NCBI RefSeq assembly: GCF_000817815.1
Contig: NZ_JPRD01000054.1
Coordinates: 1-45,067, forward strand
Source of the DNA: Vibrio owensii CAIM 1854 = LMG 25443
Lineage (GTDB): Bacteria; Pseudomonadota; Gammaproteobacteria; Enterobacterales; Vibrionaceae
Length of the DNA: 45,067 nt
Reading direction: 5' to 3'
Both the position numbers and the translations under genes were made by a program. The notes under the pieces were generated by a model that was not told the DNA's origin, did no database searches, and was given only the letters and a program-made list of their open reading frames with translations. The number at the start of each line of letters is the position of its first letter. The first letter of the stretch is position 1. This document shows, in pieces, positions 31,663 to 40,570 of this stretch.

Positions 31663-31702
31663 AAAAAGCCGCTAAATTTCGAAATTTAGCGGCTTTTTGT
31701 TT
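31663..31702 (+). terminator. Long perfect hairpin ending the sigma operon
   Basis: Two 18-base arms (AAAAAGCCGCTAAATTTC and GAAATTTAGCGGCTTTTT) are exact complements, followed by TTTTTGTTT. The arms include the T tract, so it acts as a plus-strand terminator and separates the sigma operon from fadL. Confidence 0.92.
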
Positions 31703-31737
31703 ATAAATTCAAAGCAAAACATTCACCCCGCCCATTG

Positions 31738-31777
31738 AATTTAGAGTCAAAACTCTAAATTATGCACTTTAGGTGCA
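31738..31777. promoter_or_regulatory. Two adjacent inverted repeats upstream of the first fadL gene
   Basis: AATTTAGAG/CTCTAAATT with a six-base spacer (31738-31761) is followed at once by TGCAC/GTGCA (31763-31777). No T tract follows. The pair lies about 50 bases upstream of the FadR-like site and may be an operator. The binding protein is unknown. Confidence 0.4.
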
Positions 31778-31826
31778 ATTTCCCGACATTTAGACATCAT
31801 TTCTGCAATTTTTATTCAAATTTATC

Positions 31827-31843
31827 CAATGGTCGGATTTGTA
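31827..31843. promoter_or_regulatory. FadR-like operator upstream of the first fadL gene
   Basis: CAATGGTCGGATTTGTA agrees with the FadR consensus AACTGGTCGGACCTGTT at about 12 of 17 positions, including TGGTCGGA and TGT. It overlaps the likely -35 of a TAATAC -10 at about 31855-31860. A second GGTCC follows at 31845-31849. Confidence 0.5.
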
Positions 31844-31929
31844 TGGTCCACTCTTAATACTACTATCTGCGCCACTGAGCAAAAGCTCAACTTATCGTCC
31901 AAAGAGACGAAACTAATAAGGAATAAATA

Positions 31930-33192
31930 ATGACTCAGAATACGCGTCTGTTTAAAAAGACTCTCCTAGCAGTGACGGTTGCAATGGCATCTGGTCAAGC
32001 AATGGCAGCTGGTTTCCAGCTAAACGCACAATCAGCGACTGGTATCGGTCGTGCATTCGCAGGTGATGCAGTAATTGCAGATAACGCATCTGTAATGGCT
32101 CGTAACCCAGCAGCAATGGCTCTATTTGACAAAATGGAACTGTCGCTAGGTTTTGAAACGATCACTACTGATATCTCAGCTAAAAATGTGACTTACAAGA
32201 GCCCATTTGGTCAAACGCTAGATAACACTAGCTATGATGATATTGGCAGCACATCTGTAGCACCGAACATCCATCTTATCGTGCCAGTGAACGACAAGTT
32301 TGCTTGGGGCGTAAACGCATACTCTAACTTCGGTACAAAAACAGAGTTCAGCAATGACCTAACATGGTCTGAGTTTGGCGGTTTAACTGACGTGAAAAGC
32401 GTTAACGTTGGCATTGCGGGTTCGTACCGTCTAAACGACCAATGGAGCTTTGGTGCAGGTCTAGACCTAATTTACGGTACAGGTAAGCTACAACGTACTC
32501 TTGGTACAGACCTATTGGGCGGTATGATTCCAAAAGGCACTACTCTATTAGATGCTGATGCGGCAGGTTTTGGTGTTGGCTTTAACGTTGGTACCGTATT
32601 CGAACTAGATGAAAATAACCGTTTCGGTTTCTCTTACCGTTACAGCCCAGAAATTGAAGCAGAAGGTGACATTGCATTCTTACCAGCAGGTGCGAAAGAC
32701 TCTAATGGTAAACTAAACCTTCCTCTTCCAGATATGGCGGAGTTCTCTGGTTACCACAAAATTCAAGATACTAAGTTCGCAGTACACTACAGTGTTCAAT
32801 GGATCGGTTGGAGCGCATTCGATACTCTAGACGGTACTGTAAACGGCTCTAATCAAACATTTAACGATTACGAGTGGCAAGACGGCTGGCACTACGCTAT
32901 CGGTGGTACCTACTACATGAACTCGGACTGGACACTACGTACTGGTTACATGTACGACACAAGTGCACAAGACCAGAAGACATCAGTATCAGTGCCTGAC
33001 TCAGATCGTCAATGGTTCTCAGCAGGTGCAACTTACCACATTGATAACGCATCAAATGTTGATATTGGCTTTACATACCTATTAGGTGAAGACGTTAAAG
33101 TTAACGAAACGTCTAGTTTAGGTACCTCTATCGAAGCAACGACTCGTGCGGACGCGATTCTATTCGGCTTACAGTACAGCCGCAGCTTCTAA
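31930..33192 (+). CDS. fadL: FadL-family outer-membrane long-chain fatty acid transporter (first copy)
   Basis: FadL proteins are 14-stranded beta barrels that take long-chain fatty acids across the outer membrane. The 420-residue product has a signal peptide (to about residue 26, cleaved after AMA), then the plug-domain start AGFQLNAQSATGIGRAFAG with the family motif ARNPAAM, and ends in a phenylalanine (QYSRSF) as outer-membrane barrels do. It is the first of two adjacent but diverged copies, and has its own promoter with a FadR-like site and an upstream terminator. Whether it is the main FadL or a paralogue such as a hydrocarbon porin is not decided. Confidence 0.92.
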   Translation: MTQNTRLFKKTLLAVTVAMASGQAMAAGFQLNAQSATGIGRAFAGDAVIADNASVMARNPAAMALFDKMELSLGFETITTDISAKNVTYKSPFGQTLDNTSYDDIGSTSVAPNIHLIVPVNDKFAWGVNAYSNFGTKTEFSNDLTWSEFGGLTDVKSVNVGIAGSYRLNDQWSFGAGLDLIYGTGKLQRTLGTDLLGGMIPKGTTLLDADAAGFGVGFNVGTVFELDENNRFGFSYRYSPEIEAEGDIAFLPAGAKDSNGKLNLPLPDMAEFSGYHKIQDTKFAVHYSVQWIGWSAFDTLDGTVNGSNQTFNDYEWQDGWHYAIGGTYYMNSDWTLRTGYMYDTSAQDQKTSVSVPDSDRQWFSAGATYHIDNASNVDIGFTYLLGEDVKVNETSSLGTSIEATTRADAILFGLQYSRSF

Positions 33193-33501
33193 GCATTACG
33201 CGACAAGCTAATATAAGTACTCTCTATATAAAAGGCTGGAATTCCAGCCTTTTTTCTTATCTATTGTTTTCCATTCACCGAGATTGGGCGCACACGTGTA
33301 ATCAAAAGCCATAATTATGACTCACAGGTGTTCGCTGAAATTTTTTCACACAGCCGTTACAGTTAGATAGATCATCTACATATCTCTATATAAATAGATT
33401 ATAGGACTGAAAACACTGTTTTATTGGCTTTTCATTTTTAAAGTAATAACTCTAGTCGTAAACTTTCGCTCCACGTTATAAATAACTCAGCGAACATTAC
33501 A
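33193..33501 (+). other. Intergenic region between the two fadL genes
   Basis: After the terminator of the first gene there are about 245 bases of A/T-rich DNA with several TATA- and ATAG-type stretches (near 33375-33405), which could hold the promoter of the second gene. I see no good FadR core. The leader has only a weak ribosome-binding site. Confidence 0.5.
33231..33255 (+). terminator. Terminator of the first fadL gene
   Basis: AAGGCTGGAA/TTCCAGCCTT followed by TTTTTTC on the plus strand, about 40 bases after the stop codon. The stem is fully self-complementary. Confidence 0.88.
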
Positions 33502-34776
33502 ATGAAAACCAACAAGACTCTCCTATCAACAGCAGTGGCATTCGGCCTACTTAGTACTTCAGGCGTTGCAAACGCAGCAGGTTTCCAACTTGCAGAATAC
33601 TCTGCGACTGGTCTAGGTCGTGCATACGCTGGTGAAGCAGCAATGGCTGATAACGCAAGTGCACAATGGCGTAACCCAGCAATGCTAACTTACCTAGAAG
33701 GCACACAAGTGTCTGTTGGCGCTATCTATGTTGATCCTAATATTGATATTGATGGTGAAATAACAACCCCATCACTCACTGGTGATAATCGTGGTGCCAC
33801 TTCAGCGAAAGACATTGCGCATAGTGCTGTTGTTCCCAATTTTTACCTGTCACACATGTACAACGATCAATGGGCTGTTGGTTTCGCTCTTGGCACAAAC
33901 TATGGCATGGAAACAGAACTAGAAAGCACTTTTAATGCGACTCACTTCGGTGATGAAGCTAAAGTGATGACAGTTGAAGCTCTTACTAGCCTAGCATATA
34001 AGATTAACGAGCAATTTAGTGTTGGTGCAGGTATTCGTTACGTCACTGGTGAGGGTCATTTTGGAGCAAGCAACAAAAAGCTTGGCACTCTAAAATATAT
34101 GGAAGGTGATGACAGCTCTTGGGGCTATCAAATTGGTGCAGCATGGCAAATTAACGATACTAACCGAGTTGGTTTTGCCTACAAGTCTGAAGTGACAATG
34201 GATTTTGATGGCTACGCAACAGGTTATGGTTTCAATAATACAAATCCATCGGCCAAGAAAGATGGTAGTCTAGAAATTATTCTTCCAGCTACTGCTGAAA
34301 TCGCATCATACAGCCAAATTACAGAACAACTTGGTGTACATGCAAGTGTTAACTGGACAGATTGGAGCACATTTAAAGAGCTAAAAGCTAACTTTAAAGA
34401 CGGTACATCAGACGTAATCAAAACTGAAAATTGGAAAGACAACTACCGTTTCGCAATCGGCACTACTTACCAATGGGATCAAAAATTAACACTTCGCTCC
34501 GGTGTTGCGTATGATACGGCCGCAGTGGATCACAAATACCGTACTACAACAATTCCAGAAACAGATCGTACTTGGTTAAGCGTTGGTGCATCTTACGAAT
34601 TTACTAAGAACCTAACTTTAGATGGTGGCTTTACTTATATTCTAGCTAAAGATGCGCCTATTAAAGAACCTAGAGACCAATCAGATAAACTATCTTCTTT
34701 GATTGGTGGCGAATTCCAAGGTGAGATTTCGGGTGACATTTGGCTAATCGGTGTTCAAGCGAACTACACGTTCTAA
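33502..34776 (+). CDS. FadL-family outer-membrane transporter (second copy)
   Basis: The 424-residue product is a second FadL-type barrel with a signal peptide ending at about residue 25 (ANA before AGFQ), the mature start AGFQLAEYSATGLGRAYAG and the motif WRNPAMLTYLEG, and a C-terminal aromatic (QANYTF). The N-terminal 60 residues and the barrel ends are clearly related to the first copy, but the middle is diverged and the surface loops differ, so the pair is an old duplication rather than a recent one. Substrate preference is likely to differ. It has its own terminator shared with mlaA. Confidence 0.9.
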   Translation: MKTNKTLLSTAVAFGLLSTSGVANAAGFQLAEYSATGLGRAYAGEAAMADNASAQWRNPAMLTYLEGTQVSVGAIYVDPNIDIDGEITTPSLTGDNRGATSAKDIAHSAVVPNFYLSHMYNDQWAVGFALGTNYGMETELESTFNATHFGDEAKVMTVEALTSLAYKINEQFSVGAGIRYVTGEGHFGASNKKLGTLKYMEGDDSSWGYQIGAAWQINDTNRVGFAYKSEVTMDFDGYATGYGFNNTNPSAKKDGSLEIILPATAEIASYSQITEQLGVHASVNWTDWSTFKELKANFKDGTSDVIKTENWKDNYRFAIGTTYQWDQKLTLRSGVAYDTAAVDHKYRTTTIPETDRTWLSVGASYEFTKNLTLDGGFTYILAKDAPIKEPRDQSDKLSSLIGGEFQGEISGDIWLIGVQANYTF

Positions 34777-34817
34777 TCTGAACGCTATTTCTCGATAAAA
34801 GAAAGTTACCGACAAAA

Positions 34818-34848
34818 AAGAAAGGCTTGGTGAAAACCAAGCCTTTTT
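34818..34848. terminator. Bidirectional terminator between the second fadL gene and mlaA
   Basis: AAAGGCTTGGT/ACCAAGCCTTT with a GAAA loop; plus strand continues TTTTTAT, minus strand TTTCTTTTTT. It lies between convergent genes. Confidence 0.92.
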
Positions 34849-34870
34849 ATTTTGCTATTTGCTGAAGCGA

Positions 34871-35650
34871 TTAGAAGTCTTCTTCTAAATACTCGTCCAA
34901 GTATGCTTCTTCGTCTTCATCCACTTCATCAACATTGTTGATTTCCGCTTTGAAATCTTGACGCTGCAAGTAAACATCACGCGTTAGCACATATGGATCT
35001 GGAGATGCTTCAAGCTGTGCTTCTTGTGGAACCAATAGCGCACGTTTCTCCATGCCCTCTAGTGCCCACTTACCAAGACCCGCCCAGAAGTTAAGGTAAG
35101 ACAAGGGTACATACATACCATCTACAGTATCTGTCACTTCACGTAGCGTATATGGACCATAACCAGGAATCATAAAGTATGGGCCGTTACCAACGCCATA
35201 GTGCCCGACTACGCTGCTGAATTCTTTGTTGTCGTATTTAGTAATACCTGCGGCCGTTGCAATATCGAACAAACCGAAAATGCCGAACGTGGAGTTAATC
35301 CAAAAACGGTTAAAGTGATCAACGGCTTTGGTGCCATTGCCCATAACAAGGTTGTTTACCACACTTGCTGGCTCATCTAAGTTTGCTAAGAAATTAGCAA
35401 TACCAGAGCGAACCGGCACTGGTGTGTAATCCACGTACGCAAGAGAGATCGGACGAACCAAATACGGGTCTAAGTAATCGTAGTTGATGTCCCACATTGC
35501 GCGGTTGAAGCCTTCTAATGGATCATAAGCATCAGAAGTCGTTTGATTAGTTTCGTTTTCTTCAGTTACTGCCTCCTCGGGCGCACTTGAACAGCCAACC
35601 AGTCCAACTGCGAACAGTAACAAGAAGATGGATTTACCCTTGTTATACAT
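34871..35650 (-). CDS. mlaA: MlaA (VacJ) outer-membrane lipoprotein
   Basis: MlaA works with OmpC-type porins to remove misplaced phospholipids from the outer leaflet and pass them to MlaC. Starting at 35650 (MYNKGKSIFLLLFAVGLVGC) the product has 259 residues and a lipobox LVGC with Cys20 as the lipidated residue. The mature part has the family segment DPLEGFNRAMWDINYDYLD and GHYGVGNGPYFMIPGYGPYT. A start four codons earlier (35662) or the long frame to 35728 is possible but places extra residues ahead of the lipoprotein signal. The tail is very acidic. It is monocistronic, following the ccm terminator. Confidence 0.93.
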   Translation of the reverse strand: MYNKGKSIFLLLFAVGLVGCSSAPEEAVTEENETNQTTSDAYDPLEGFNRAMWDINYDYLDPYLVRPISLAYVDYTPVPVRSGIANFLANLDEPASVVNNLVMGNGTKAVDHFNRFWINSTFGIFGLFDIATAAGITKYDNKEFSSVVGHYGVGNGPYFMIPGYGPYTLREVTDTVDGMYVPLSYLNFWAGLGKWALEGMEKRALLVPQEAQLEASPDPYVLTRDVYLQRQDFKAEINNVDEVDEDEEAYLDEYLEEDF

Positions 35651-35720
35651 TCTTCGTTCCATAACGACTATTAATATACCTAAGCAACCTTTTGATATAT
35701 GTACGGAAAGCACCGAAAGA

Positions 35721-35737
35721 AAAGTCACTTGGGTATA
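35721..35737 (-). repeat. Copy B of the TATACCCAAGTGACTTT repeat
   Basis: Exact 17-base match on the minus strand to the copy at 13064-13080. It abuts the ccm terminator and precedes mlaA. Confidence 0.5.
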
Positions 35738-35768
35738 TAAATAAAGGCCAGCAATCGCTGGCCTTTTT
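35738..35768 (-). terminator. Terminator of the ccm operon
   Basis: GGCCAGC/GCTGGCC with a four-base loop; the minus strand continues TTTATTTATA and the plus strand TTTTTC, so it may work both ways. It is about 80 bases past the ccmI stop. Confidence 0.82.
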
Positions 35769-35848
35769 CATTCTACTCGATAGTTGCTAGTCATACCACA
35801 AAACAGAGATGGCAATCACTAAGTGTCAAATATCAGAGACGATTATGC

Positions 35849-37066
35849 TTATTGATACTGCTTATCGATCATCACTTCAACTGGCTGACCGAAATCAACC
35901 ACAGCGCTCTCACCGTGCCAATCTTGGTCGCGAGTCGCCACGTTGCCATCAGAGTCGACACGAACACGAACCATCAGCTTCTCTAGAGAAGAAAGCTTCT
36001 GTCCGTCCATCATCGCATTACCATCATCCAGTACCACTGTACGAGGGAATGTGCCTAATGGGTAGCGAGCTGCTGCAACTGGCATTGGAGAGCCGTCTGC
36101 ACGGTGGATTGATACGATCAATACCGCGTTTGGATCCAACTGAGCCTCTGGCGCAACGTTAATCGTCACCGCCACACTCTTGTCTGGAGAAACCGCTTCG
36201 CCCATTTGCTTGCGCGCGCTTTCGATACTGCGGCCTAACATTTCGTAGCGGCTGTCTTCTGGACCAATCATTTGCTGCATGATGCCCCAGTATTTGATTG
36301 CCGCCGGGAAGTCTTGACGCTCAAATGCATCAAACGCTAGTAGCGAGAATACACGTAGATCAACGTAATCCTGCTGCATCAGTTTACCAAGCAGAGAACG
36401 AGCCGTTGCTTGATCCATCTCGTCTTGAGAAAGCATCAGTGCCTGTGCATAACCAAGTTGAACATCTGGGTCTTTTGGCTCTAGCTTGTACGCTTTCTCC
36501 ATTGCATCAATAGAAGTCGTTACGTCACGGTTAGCTAAAGCGATACGACCTAGTAGCAACCACCCCGTTGAATCTTCAGGCTGGTAATGCAAACGAGTAC
36601 GCAGTGCTAAAGATAGGTCAGCCATTTCATCTTCACTCAAAGGTTCAGATGACGCAGACATTAGCTTTTTAGAAAGCTCTGGTAGGTTCTCGTTGACTTC
36701 TTGCCACTTGATCACATCTTGAGATGCACCAAATTTGTAGTATAAACCGTAGCTTAAAACTACTGTCAGAATGACTGATGGGATTAAGACTGCAATAGGA
36801 GAAACCTTTGTTTCTGTTTGCGCTTTATCACCCGGAATATCGTCAAGTAGCGACTGCTTTAGATCCGAGATCAGATCGTCTTCGCTTTCCACCAGACCTT
36901 CGTCTGTTTCTTCAGCAAGCTCAGATAGACGGTCTTTATAGAACGCCTTGTTTAGCTCATCACGTAACACTTCATCGTTGTTGGCTTTTTGCTTTAGCAG
37001 TGGCAATGCAATCAATGCGCATGCCACAAGCGTAAGAACAACGGTTGAAACCCAAAATAGTGTCAT
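35849..37066 (-). CDS. ccmI: c-type cytochrome biogenesis protein CcmI
   Basis: CcmI holds apocytochrome c for heme attachment. The 405-residue product has two membrane segments, at about 3-22 (FWVSTVVLTLVACALIALPL) and about 93-112 (VLIPSVILTVVLSYGLYYKF), a cytoplasmic loop between them, then a periplasmic TPR domain (STGWLLLGRIALANRDVTTS and LEPKDPDVQLGYAQALMLSQ) and a C-terminal beta-rich region (about 295-405). It corresponds to the C-terminal, TPR part of E. coli CcmH, which is a separate protein in vibrios. It overlaps ccmH by one base and is the last gene of the operon. Confidence 0.95.
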   Translation of the reverse strand: MTLFWVSTVVLTLVACALIALPLLKQKANNDEVLRDELNKAFYKDRLSELAEETDEGLVESEDDLISDLKQSLLDDIPGDKAQTETKVSPIAVLIPSVILTVVLSYGLYYKFGASQDVIKWQEVNENLPELSKKLMSASSEPLSEDEMADLSLALRTRLHYQPEDSTGWLLLGRIALANRDVTTSIDAMEKAYKLEPKDPDVQLGYAQALMLSQDEMDQATARSLLGKLMQQDYVDLRVFSLLAFDAFERQDFPAAIKYWGIMQQMIGPEDSRYEMLGRSIESARKQMGEAVSPDKSVAVTINVAPEAQLDPNAVLIVSIHRADGSPMPVAAARYPLGTFPRTVVLDDGNAMMDGQKLSSLEKLMVRVRVDSDGNVATRDQDWHGESAVVDFGQPVEVMIDKQYQ

Positions 37067-37551
37067 TATTTCTTATCTCCGTTGTTCTCTTCATCAAGTA
37101 ATGATTTGAGGCGCGCTTCTTTCTCTTCGTCCCATTGCTCATTGCTTGCTTGAACTGCTTTTGCTTTGGATTTACGGCTACGTAGCACAATCAAACCAAA
37201 ACCGCCTAATACCACTGCTAGTGGGCCTAGCCACAAAATTGCAGTCGCAAAGGTAAACGGAGGATTGTAAGTTACGAAGTTACCGTAACGAGCAATCATG
37301 TAATCCACGATCTCGTCCTTCGACTTACCTTCTTTGGTCATTTCGTACACCTTGTGGCGTAGGTCCTGAGCCAATTCCGCATTCGAATCTGAGATAGTGT
37401 TGTTCTGACATTTTGGACAACGCAGAGTATGGCCTAGCTCTTTGAACTGCTGCTCTTGCTCTAGGTTATCAAACTCATACACTTCAATCGCTGCGTGGGC
37501 AGCAAGAGAGAATGTCATTGCAGCCAATGCCGCTAAGATAAACTTTCTCAT
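37066..37551 (-). CDS. ccmH: Cytochrome c maturation thiol oxidoreductase CcmH
   Basis: CcmH reduces or holds the CxxCH thiols of apocytochrome c for the heme lyase. The 161-residue product has a signal peptide (about 1-20), the active-site motif LRCPKCQNN (two cysteines) in the periplasmic three-helix domain, and a C-terminal membrane anchor at about 104-124 (TAILWLGPLAVVLGGFGLIV). It starts within a 4-base ATGA overlap with ccmG and ends one base into ccmI. Confidence 0.95.
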   Translation of the reverse strand: MRKFILAALAAMTFSLAAHAAIEVYEFDNLEQEQQFKELGHTLRCPKCQNNTISDSNAELAQDLRHKVYEMTKEGKSKDEIVDYMIARYGNFVTYNPPFTFATAILWLGPLAVVLGGFGLIVLRSRKSKAKAVQASNEQWDEEKEARLKSLLDEENNGDKK

Positions 37552-38102
37552 TGCTTCGCCTCCTCAACCAACTTGGTGTAAAGCGGCTCTAGTTTTTCCG
37601 CCCAGTTGCGAGGGTTTACGTCACCGACATGGCGGTAGCGAATCACGCCATTTGCATCGATGATAAATGTTTCAGGAGCGCCGTATACGCCAAGGTCTAG
37701 ACCTAGCATGCCGCTGCCATCAAACAAGTTGATTAGGTATGGGTTGCCTAGGTCGTTTAGCCAACCCACTGCTTTGTTGCGATCATCTTTGTAGTTCATA
37801 CCGATGATCTTCACACCTTTACCAGCAAGCTCGTTTAGGTATTTATGCTCTGCATAACACGTTGGACACCAAGTCGCCCAAACGTTAAGTAGCAGAGGCT
37901 CACCTTTGAAGATCGATTGATCGTATTGCTTGCCCGGCTCCGCCAAATCTTCCAGATGGAACTCAGGTACAGGCTTACCTACTAGTACTGATTCCAATTT
38001 TGTTGGATCGTCACCCTCTTGGTTACGAACCAACTGAGTTGCGAAGATACCCGCCAGTACCATGAACGCCACCAACGGGATAAATAGGACTTTCTTATTC
38101 AT
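37548..38102 (-). CDS. ccmG: Thiol:disulfide interchange protein CcmG (DsbE)
   Basis: CcmG is a membrane-anchored, reducing thioredoxin-fold protein in the periplasm which keeps the apocytochrome/CcmH thiols reduced. The 184-residue product has an N-terminal membrane segment at about 5-24, and the active site WCPTC in LLLNVWATWCPTCYAEHKYL. The cis-Pro region GVYGAPETFIIDANGVI is also present. It is three bases downstream of ccmF and overlaps ccmH by four. Confidence 0.96.
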   Translation of the reverse strand: MNKKVLFIPLVAFMVLAGIFATQLVRNQEGDDPTKLESVLVGKPVPEFHLEDLAEPGKQYDQSIFKGEPLLLNVWATWCPTCYAEHKYLNELAGKGVKIIGMNYKDDRNKAVGWLNDLGNPYLINLFDGSGMLGLDLGVYGAPETFIIDANGVIRYRHVGDVNPRNWAEKLEPLYTKLVEEAKQ

Positions 38103-38105
38103 TTC

Positions 38106-40088
38106 TTATGCCTCCTTCTCCGCTAGCTTTGACTTTTCGTCTTTCTTAGCCGTTTTGCGGAAGCGGTAACGTCTATCAGAAATAGCAAGCGCACCACCTA
38201 AAGACATGATCAACGAACCAGCCCAGATCCAACGAACAAATGGTTTGTAGTAAATACGTACTGCCCAAGAGCGGTTATCGTCTAGACGCTCACCCATTGC
38301 AATGTATAGGTCGCGAGTGATGCCACGGTCGATAGCCGCTTCTGTCATCATTGACTTCGCCGTGCGGTAGAAACGTTTTTCAGCGTGTAGCGTGTTCACG
38401 TACTTACCGTCATTGGTGATTTCAAAGTCCGCGATGTAACCATCGTAGTTTGGACCATCTTTGTCACGTAGACCTGAGAAGTAGAAATCGTAACCGTAAA
38501 TCTTGAAGTGCTCTCCTGGCGCCAAACGCACGTCACGTTCGATGCTGTAGTTTTGCACCATAGCAATACCAATCACAGTAACGGCTAGACCGATGTGACC
38601 AAGCATCATTGCCCAGTGGCTGCGTTGAAGTTTACGAACACCTTCACCGAAGCTATGACGGTGAGTAGCACGCTCGTACAACTCAAAGCCGTGCATTGCA
38701 ATGATCCAGATTGCCATTACCCAACCGATGTAAGCCATCGCTGAGAAGAAGTCTGCGAATAGGAATACGCACACTGCACCTAGTGTGAAAGCAAGCACAC
38801 CAGAAACAATCATAGGCTTAATAAGCTTAGATAGATTGTCGCGCTTCCAACGAATCATAGGACCAATACCTAATAGGAAGGCGAACGGCATCATCAGCCA
38901 TGCGAATAGCATGTCGAAGAATGGCGCACCGATAGATACTGAACCAAGACCAATTTGTTTGTGAACCAATGGCAACAATGTACCAACCAATACGACGACT
39001 AGCGCAGCAATCAGAAGCACGTTGTTAGCAAGTAGCGCGTTCTCACGCGACACCAAATCGAAATTACCACGTACGCGAACTGCTGCCCCTTTCACTGCGA
39101 ATAGCAGGAGTGAGCCACCGATTACGAAGACTAGGAAACCTAGAATAAACATACCGCGTGACGGATCAGACGCGAACGCGTGCACCGATACCAAAATACC
39201 GGAACGAACCAAGAAGGTACCCAACAAACTTAGTGAGAATGCCGAGATCGCCAGTAGAACTGTCCAAGCTTTAAATGTACCGCGTTTTTCGGTTACCGCT
39301 AGAGAGTGCATCAGTGCTGTACCGGCTAGCCAAGGCATGAATGATGCGTTTTCTACTGGATCCCAGAACCACCAGCCACCCCAGCCAAGTTCGTAGTAAG
39401 CCCACCAAGAACCTAGTGCGATACCTAGTGTTAGGAATACCCAAGCTGCGGTTGTCCAAGGACGAGACCAACGAGCCCAAGCGGTATCAAGACGACCAGT
39501 CATCAAAGACGCAATTGCAAACGAGAACGCAACCGAGAAGCCTACGTAACCCATGTAAAGCATAGGTGGGTGAACGATCAAACCTGGGTCTTGAAGAAGT
39601 GGGTTCAAGTCACGTCCATCTACCGGGAAGAACGGCAACGTGCGTAGGAATGGGTTTGACGTCAGGATGATAAACAGCAGGAAGCCCACTGAGATCATGC
39701 CCATTACCGCAAGTACACGTGCAACCGATTCTTGTGGCATGCCACGACTGAAAGTAGCAACCGCAACTGTCCATGCAGCTTGGATGAGTACCCAAAGCAA
39801 TAATGAACCTTCGTGCGCACCCCAAACCGCAGTTAGACGGTAGTACCAAGGCAATTGGCTGTTTGAGTTACTTGCTACGTATTGCAGCGTGAAGTCGTTG
39901 GTGTAGAAACCCCAACACAGAATAACGAAAGAGAAAAACAGCATGATGAACATCGACCACGAAAGCGGTCGTGCTGTGTTCATCAGCATGGTGTTGTTGT
40001 TTGATGCACCCCATAGCGGCAATACGCTGAGCAACAATGCCATTGCTAGCGAGAGTATGAGGGCAAAGTGACCGACTTCAGCAATCAT
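38106..40088 (-). CDS. ccmF: Heme lyase CcmF
   Basis: CcmF transfers heme from holo-CcmE to the CxxCH motif of apocytochrome c with CcmH and CcmI. The 660-residue protein has many membrane segments, the tryptophan-rich WWD region GWGGWWFWDPVENASFMPWL (near 230-250), and conserved histidines of the family in the flanking segments. Length is typical. It overlaps ccmE by 4 bases. Confidence 0.97.
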   Translation of the reverse strand: MIAEVGHFALILSLAMALLLSVLPLWGASNNNTMLMNTARPLSWSMFIMLFFSFVILCWGFYTNDFTLQYVASNSNSQLPWYYRLTAVWGAHEGSLLLWVLIQAAWTVAVATFSRGMPQESVARVLAVMGMISVGFLLFIILTSNPFLRTLPFFPVDGRDLNPLLQDPGLIVHPPMLYMGYVGFSVAFSFAIASLMTGRLDTAWARWSRPWTTAAWVFLTLGIALGSWWAYYELGWGGWWFWDPVENASFMPWLAGTALMHSLAVTEKRGTFKAWTVLLAISAFSLSLLGTFLVRSGILVSVHAFASDPSRGMFILGFLVFVIGGSLLLFAVKGAAVRVRGNFDLVSRENALLANNVLLIAALVVVLVGTLLPLVHKQIGLGSVSIGAPFFDMLFAWLMMPFAFLLGIGPMIRWKRDNLSKLIKPMIVSGVLAFTLGAVCVFLFADFFSAMAYIGWVMAIWIIAMHGFELYERATHRHSFGEGVRKLQRSHWAMMLGHIGLAVTVIGIAMVQNYSIERDVRLAPGEHFKIYGYDFYFSGLRDKDGPNYDGYIADFEITNDGKYVNTLHAEKRFYRTAKSMMTEAAIDRGITRDLYIAMGERLDDNRSWAVRIYYKPFVRWIWAGSLIMSLGGALAISDRRYRFRKTAKKDEKSKLAEKEA

Positions 40089-40570
40089 TGGCCGCTTCCT
40101 TGTTTTTGTTCAGTTGTGTACTGCAAAGGCTCATGAGTTTTCTTCATTGCTTCTGCAATCTCAGGTGGCATGTATTCTTCATCGTGTTTTGCCAACACTT
40201 CAAAAGCTTTTACGGTTGTTGCGTCTTCAAGAACACCTTGAGCAACAATACCTTGACCTTCGCGGAATAAGTCAGGAAGGATACCTTCATAAACGATGGT
40301 CACTTCAGGACCGACATCGTGCAGTTCAAAGCTTACTTTTAGAGATTCAGGATCACGACGAACTGAACCTTCAACAACCATACCACCGATACGTAGACGC
40401 TGGCCTACCTCAGGCTTTGTGCCGTCTGGCTTACCGTTTACCAATTCCGTCGGCGTGTAGAATAGATCCATGTTTTGGTTCAGTGCGTAAAGCATCAAAC
40501 CGATGGTTGCACTAATACCGATAAAGATCGCTAAAACAATGCCTAGCCTCTTTTTACGTCTCGGGTTCAT
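40085..40570 (-). CDS. ccmE: Heme chaperone CcmE
   Basis: CcmE is a periplasmic heme chaperone that binds heme covalently through a histidine and hands it to CcmF. The 161-residue product has an N-terminal membrane anchor (about 9-28) and an OB-fold domain, with heme-binding His129 and Tyr133 in LAKHDEEYMPPE, the HxxxY motif. It overlaps both ccmD and ccmF by four bases. Confidence 0.97.
   Translation of the reverse strand: MNPRRKKRLGIVLAIFIGISATIGLMLYALNQNMDLFYTPTELVNGKPDGTKPEVGQRLRIGGMVVEGSVRRDPESLKVSFELHDVGPEVTIVYEGILPDLFREGQGIVAQGVLEDATTVKAFEVLAKHDEEYMPPEIAEAMKKTHEPLQYTTEQKQGSGQ

Noticed and set aside
35651..35728. Extension of mlaA upstream by up to 26 codons
   Set aside because: It would put extra residues before the lipoprotein signal peptide and overlaps the repeat region.
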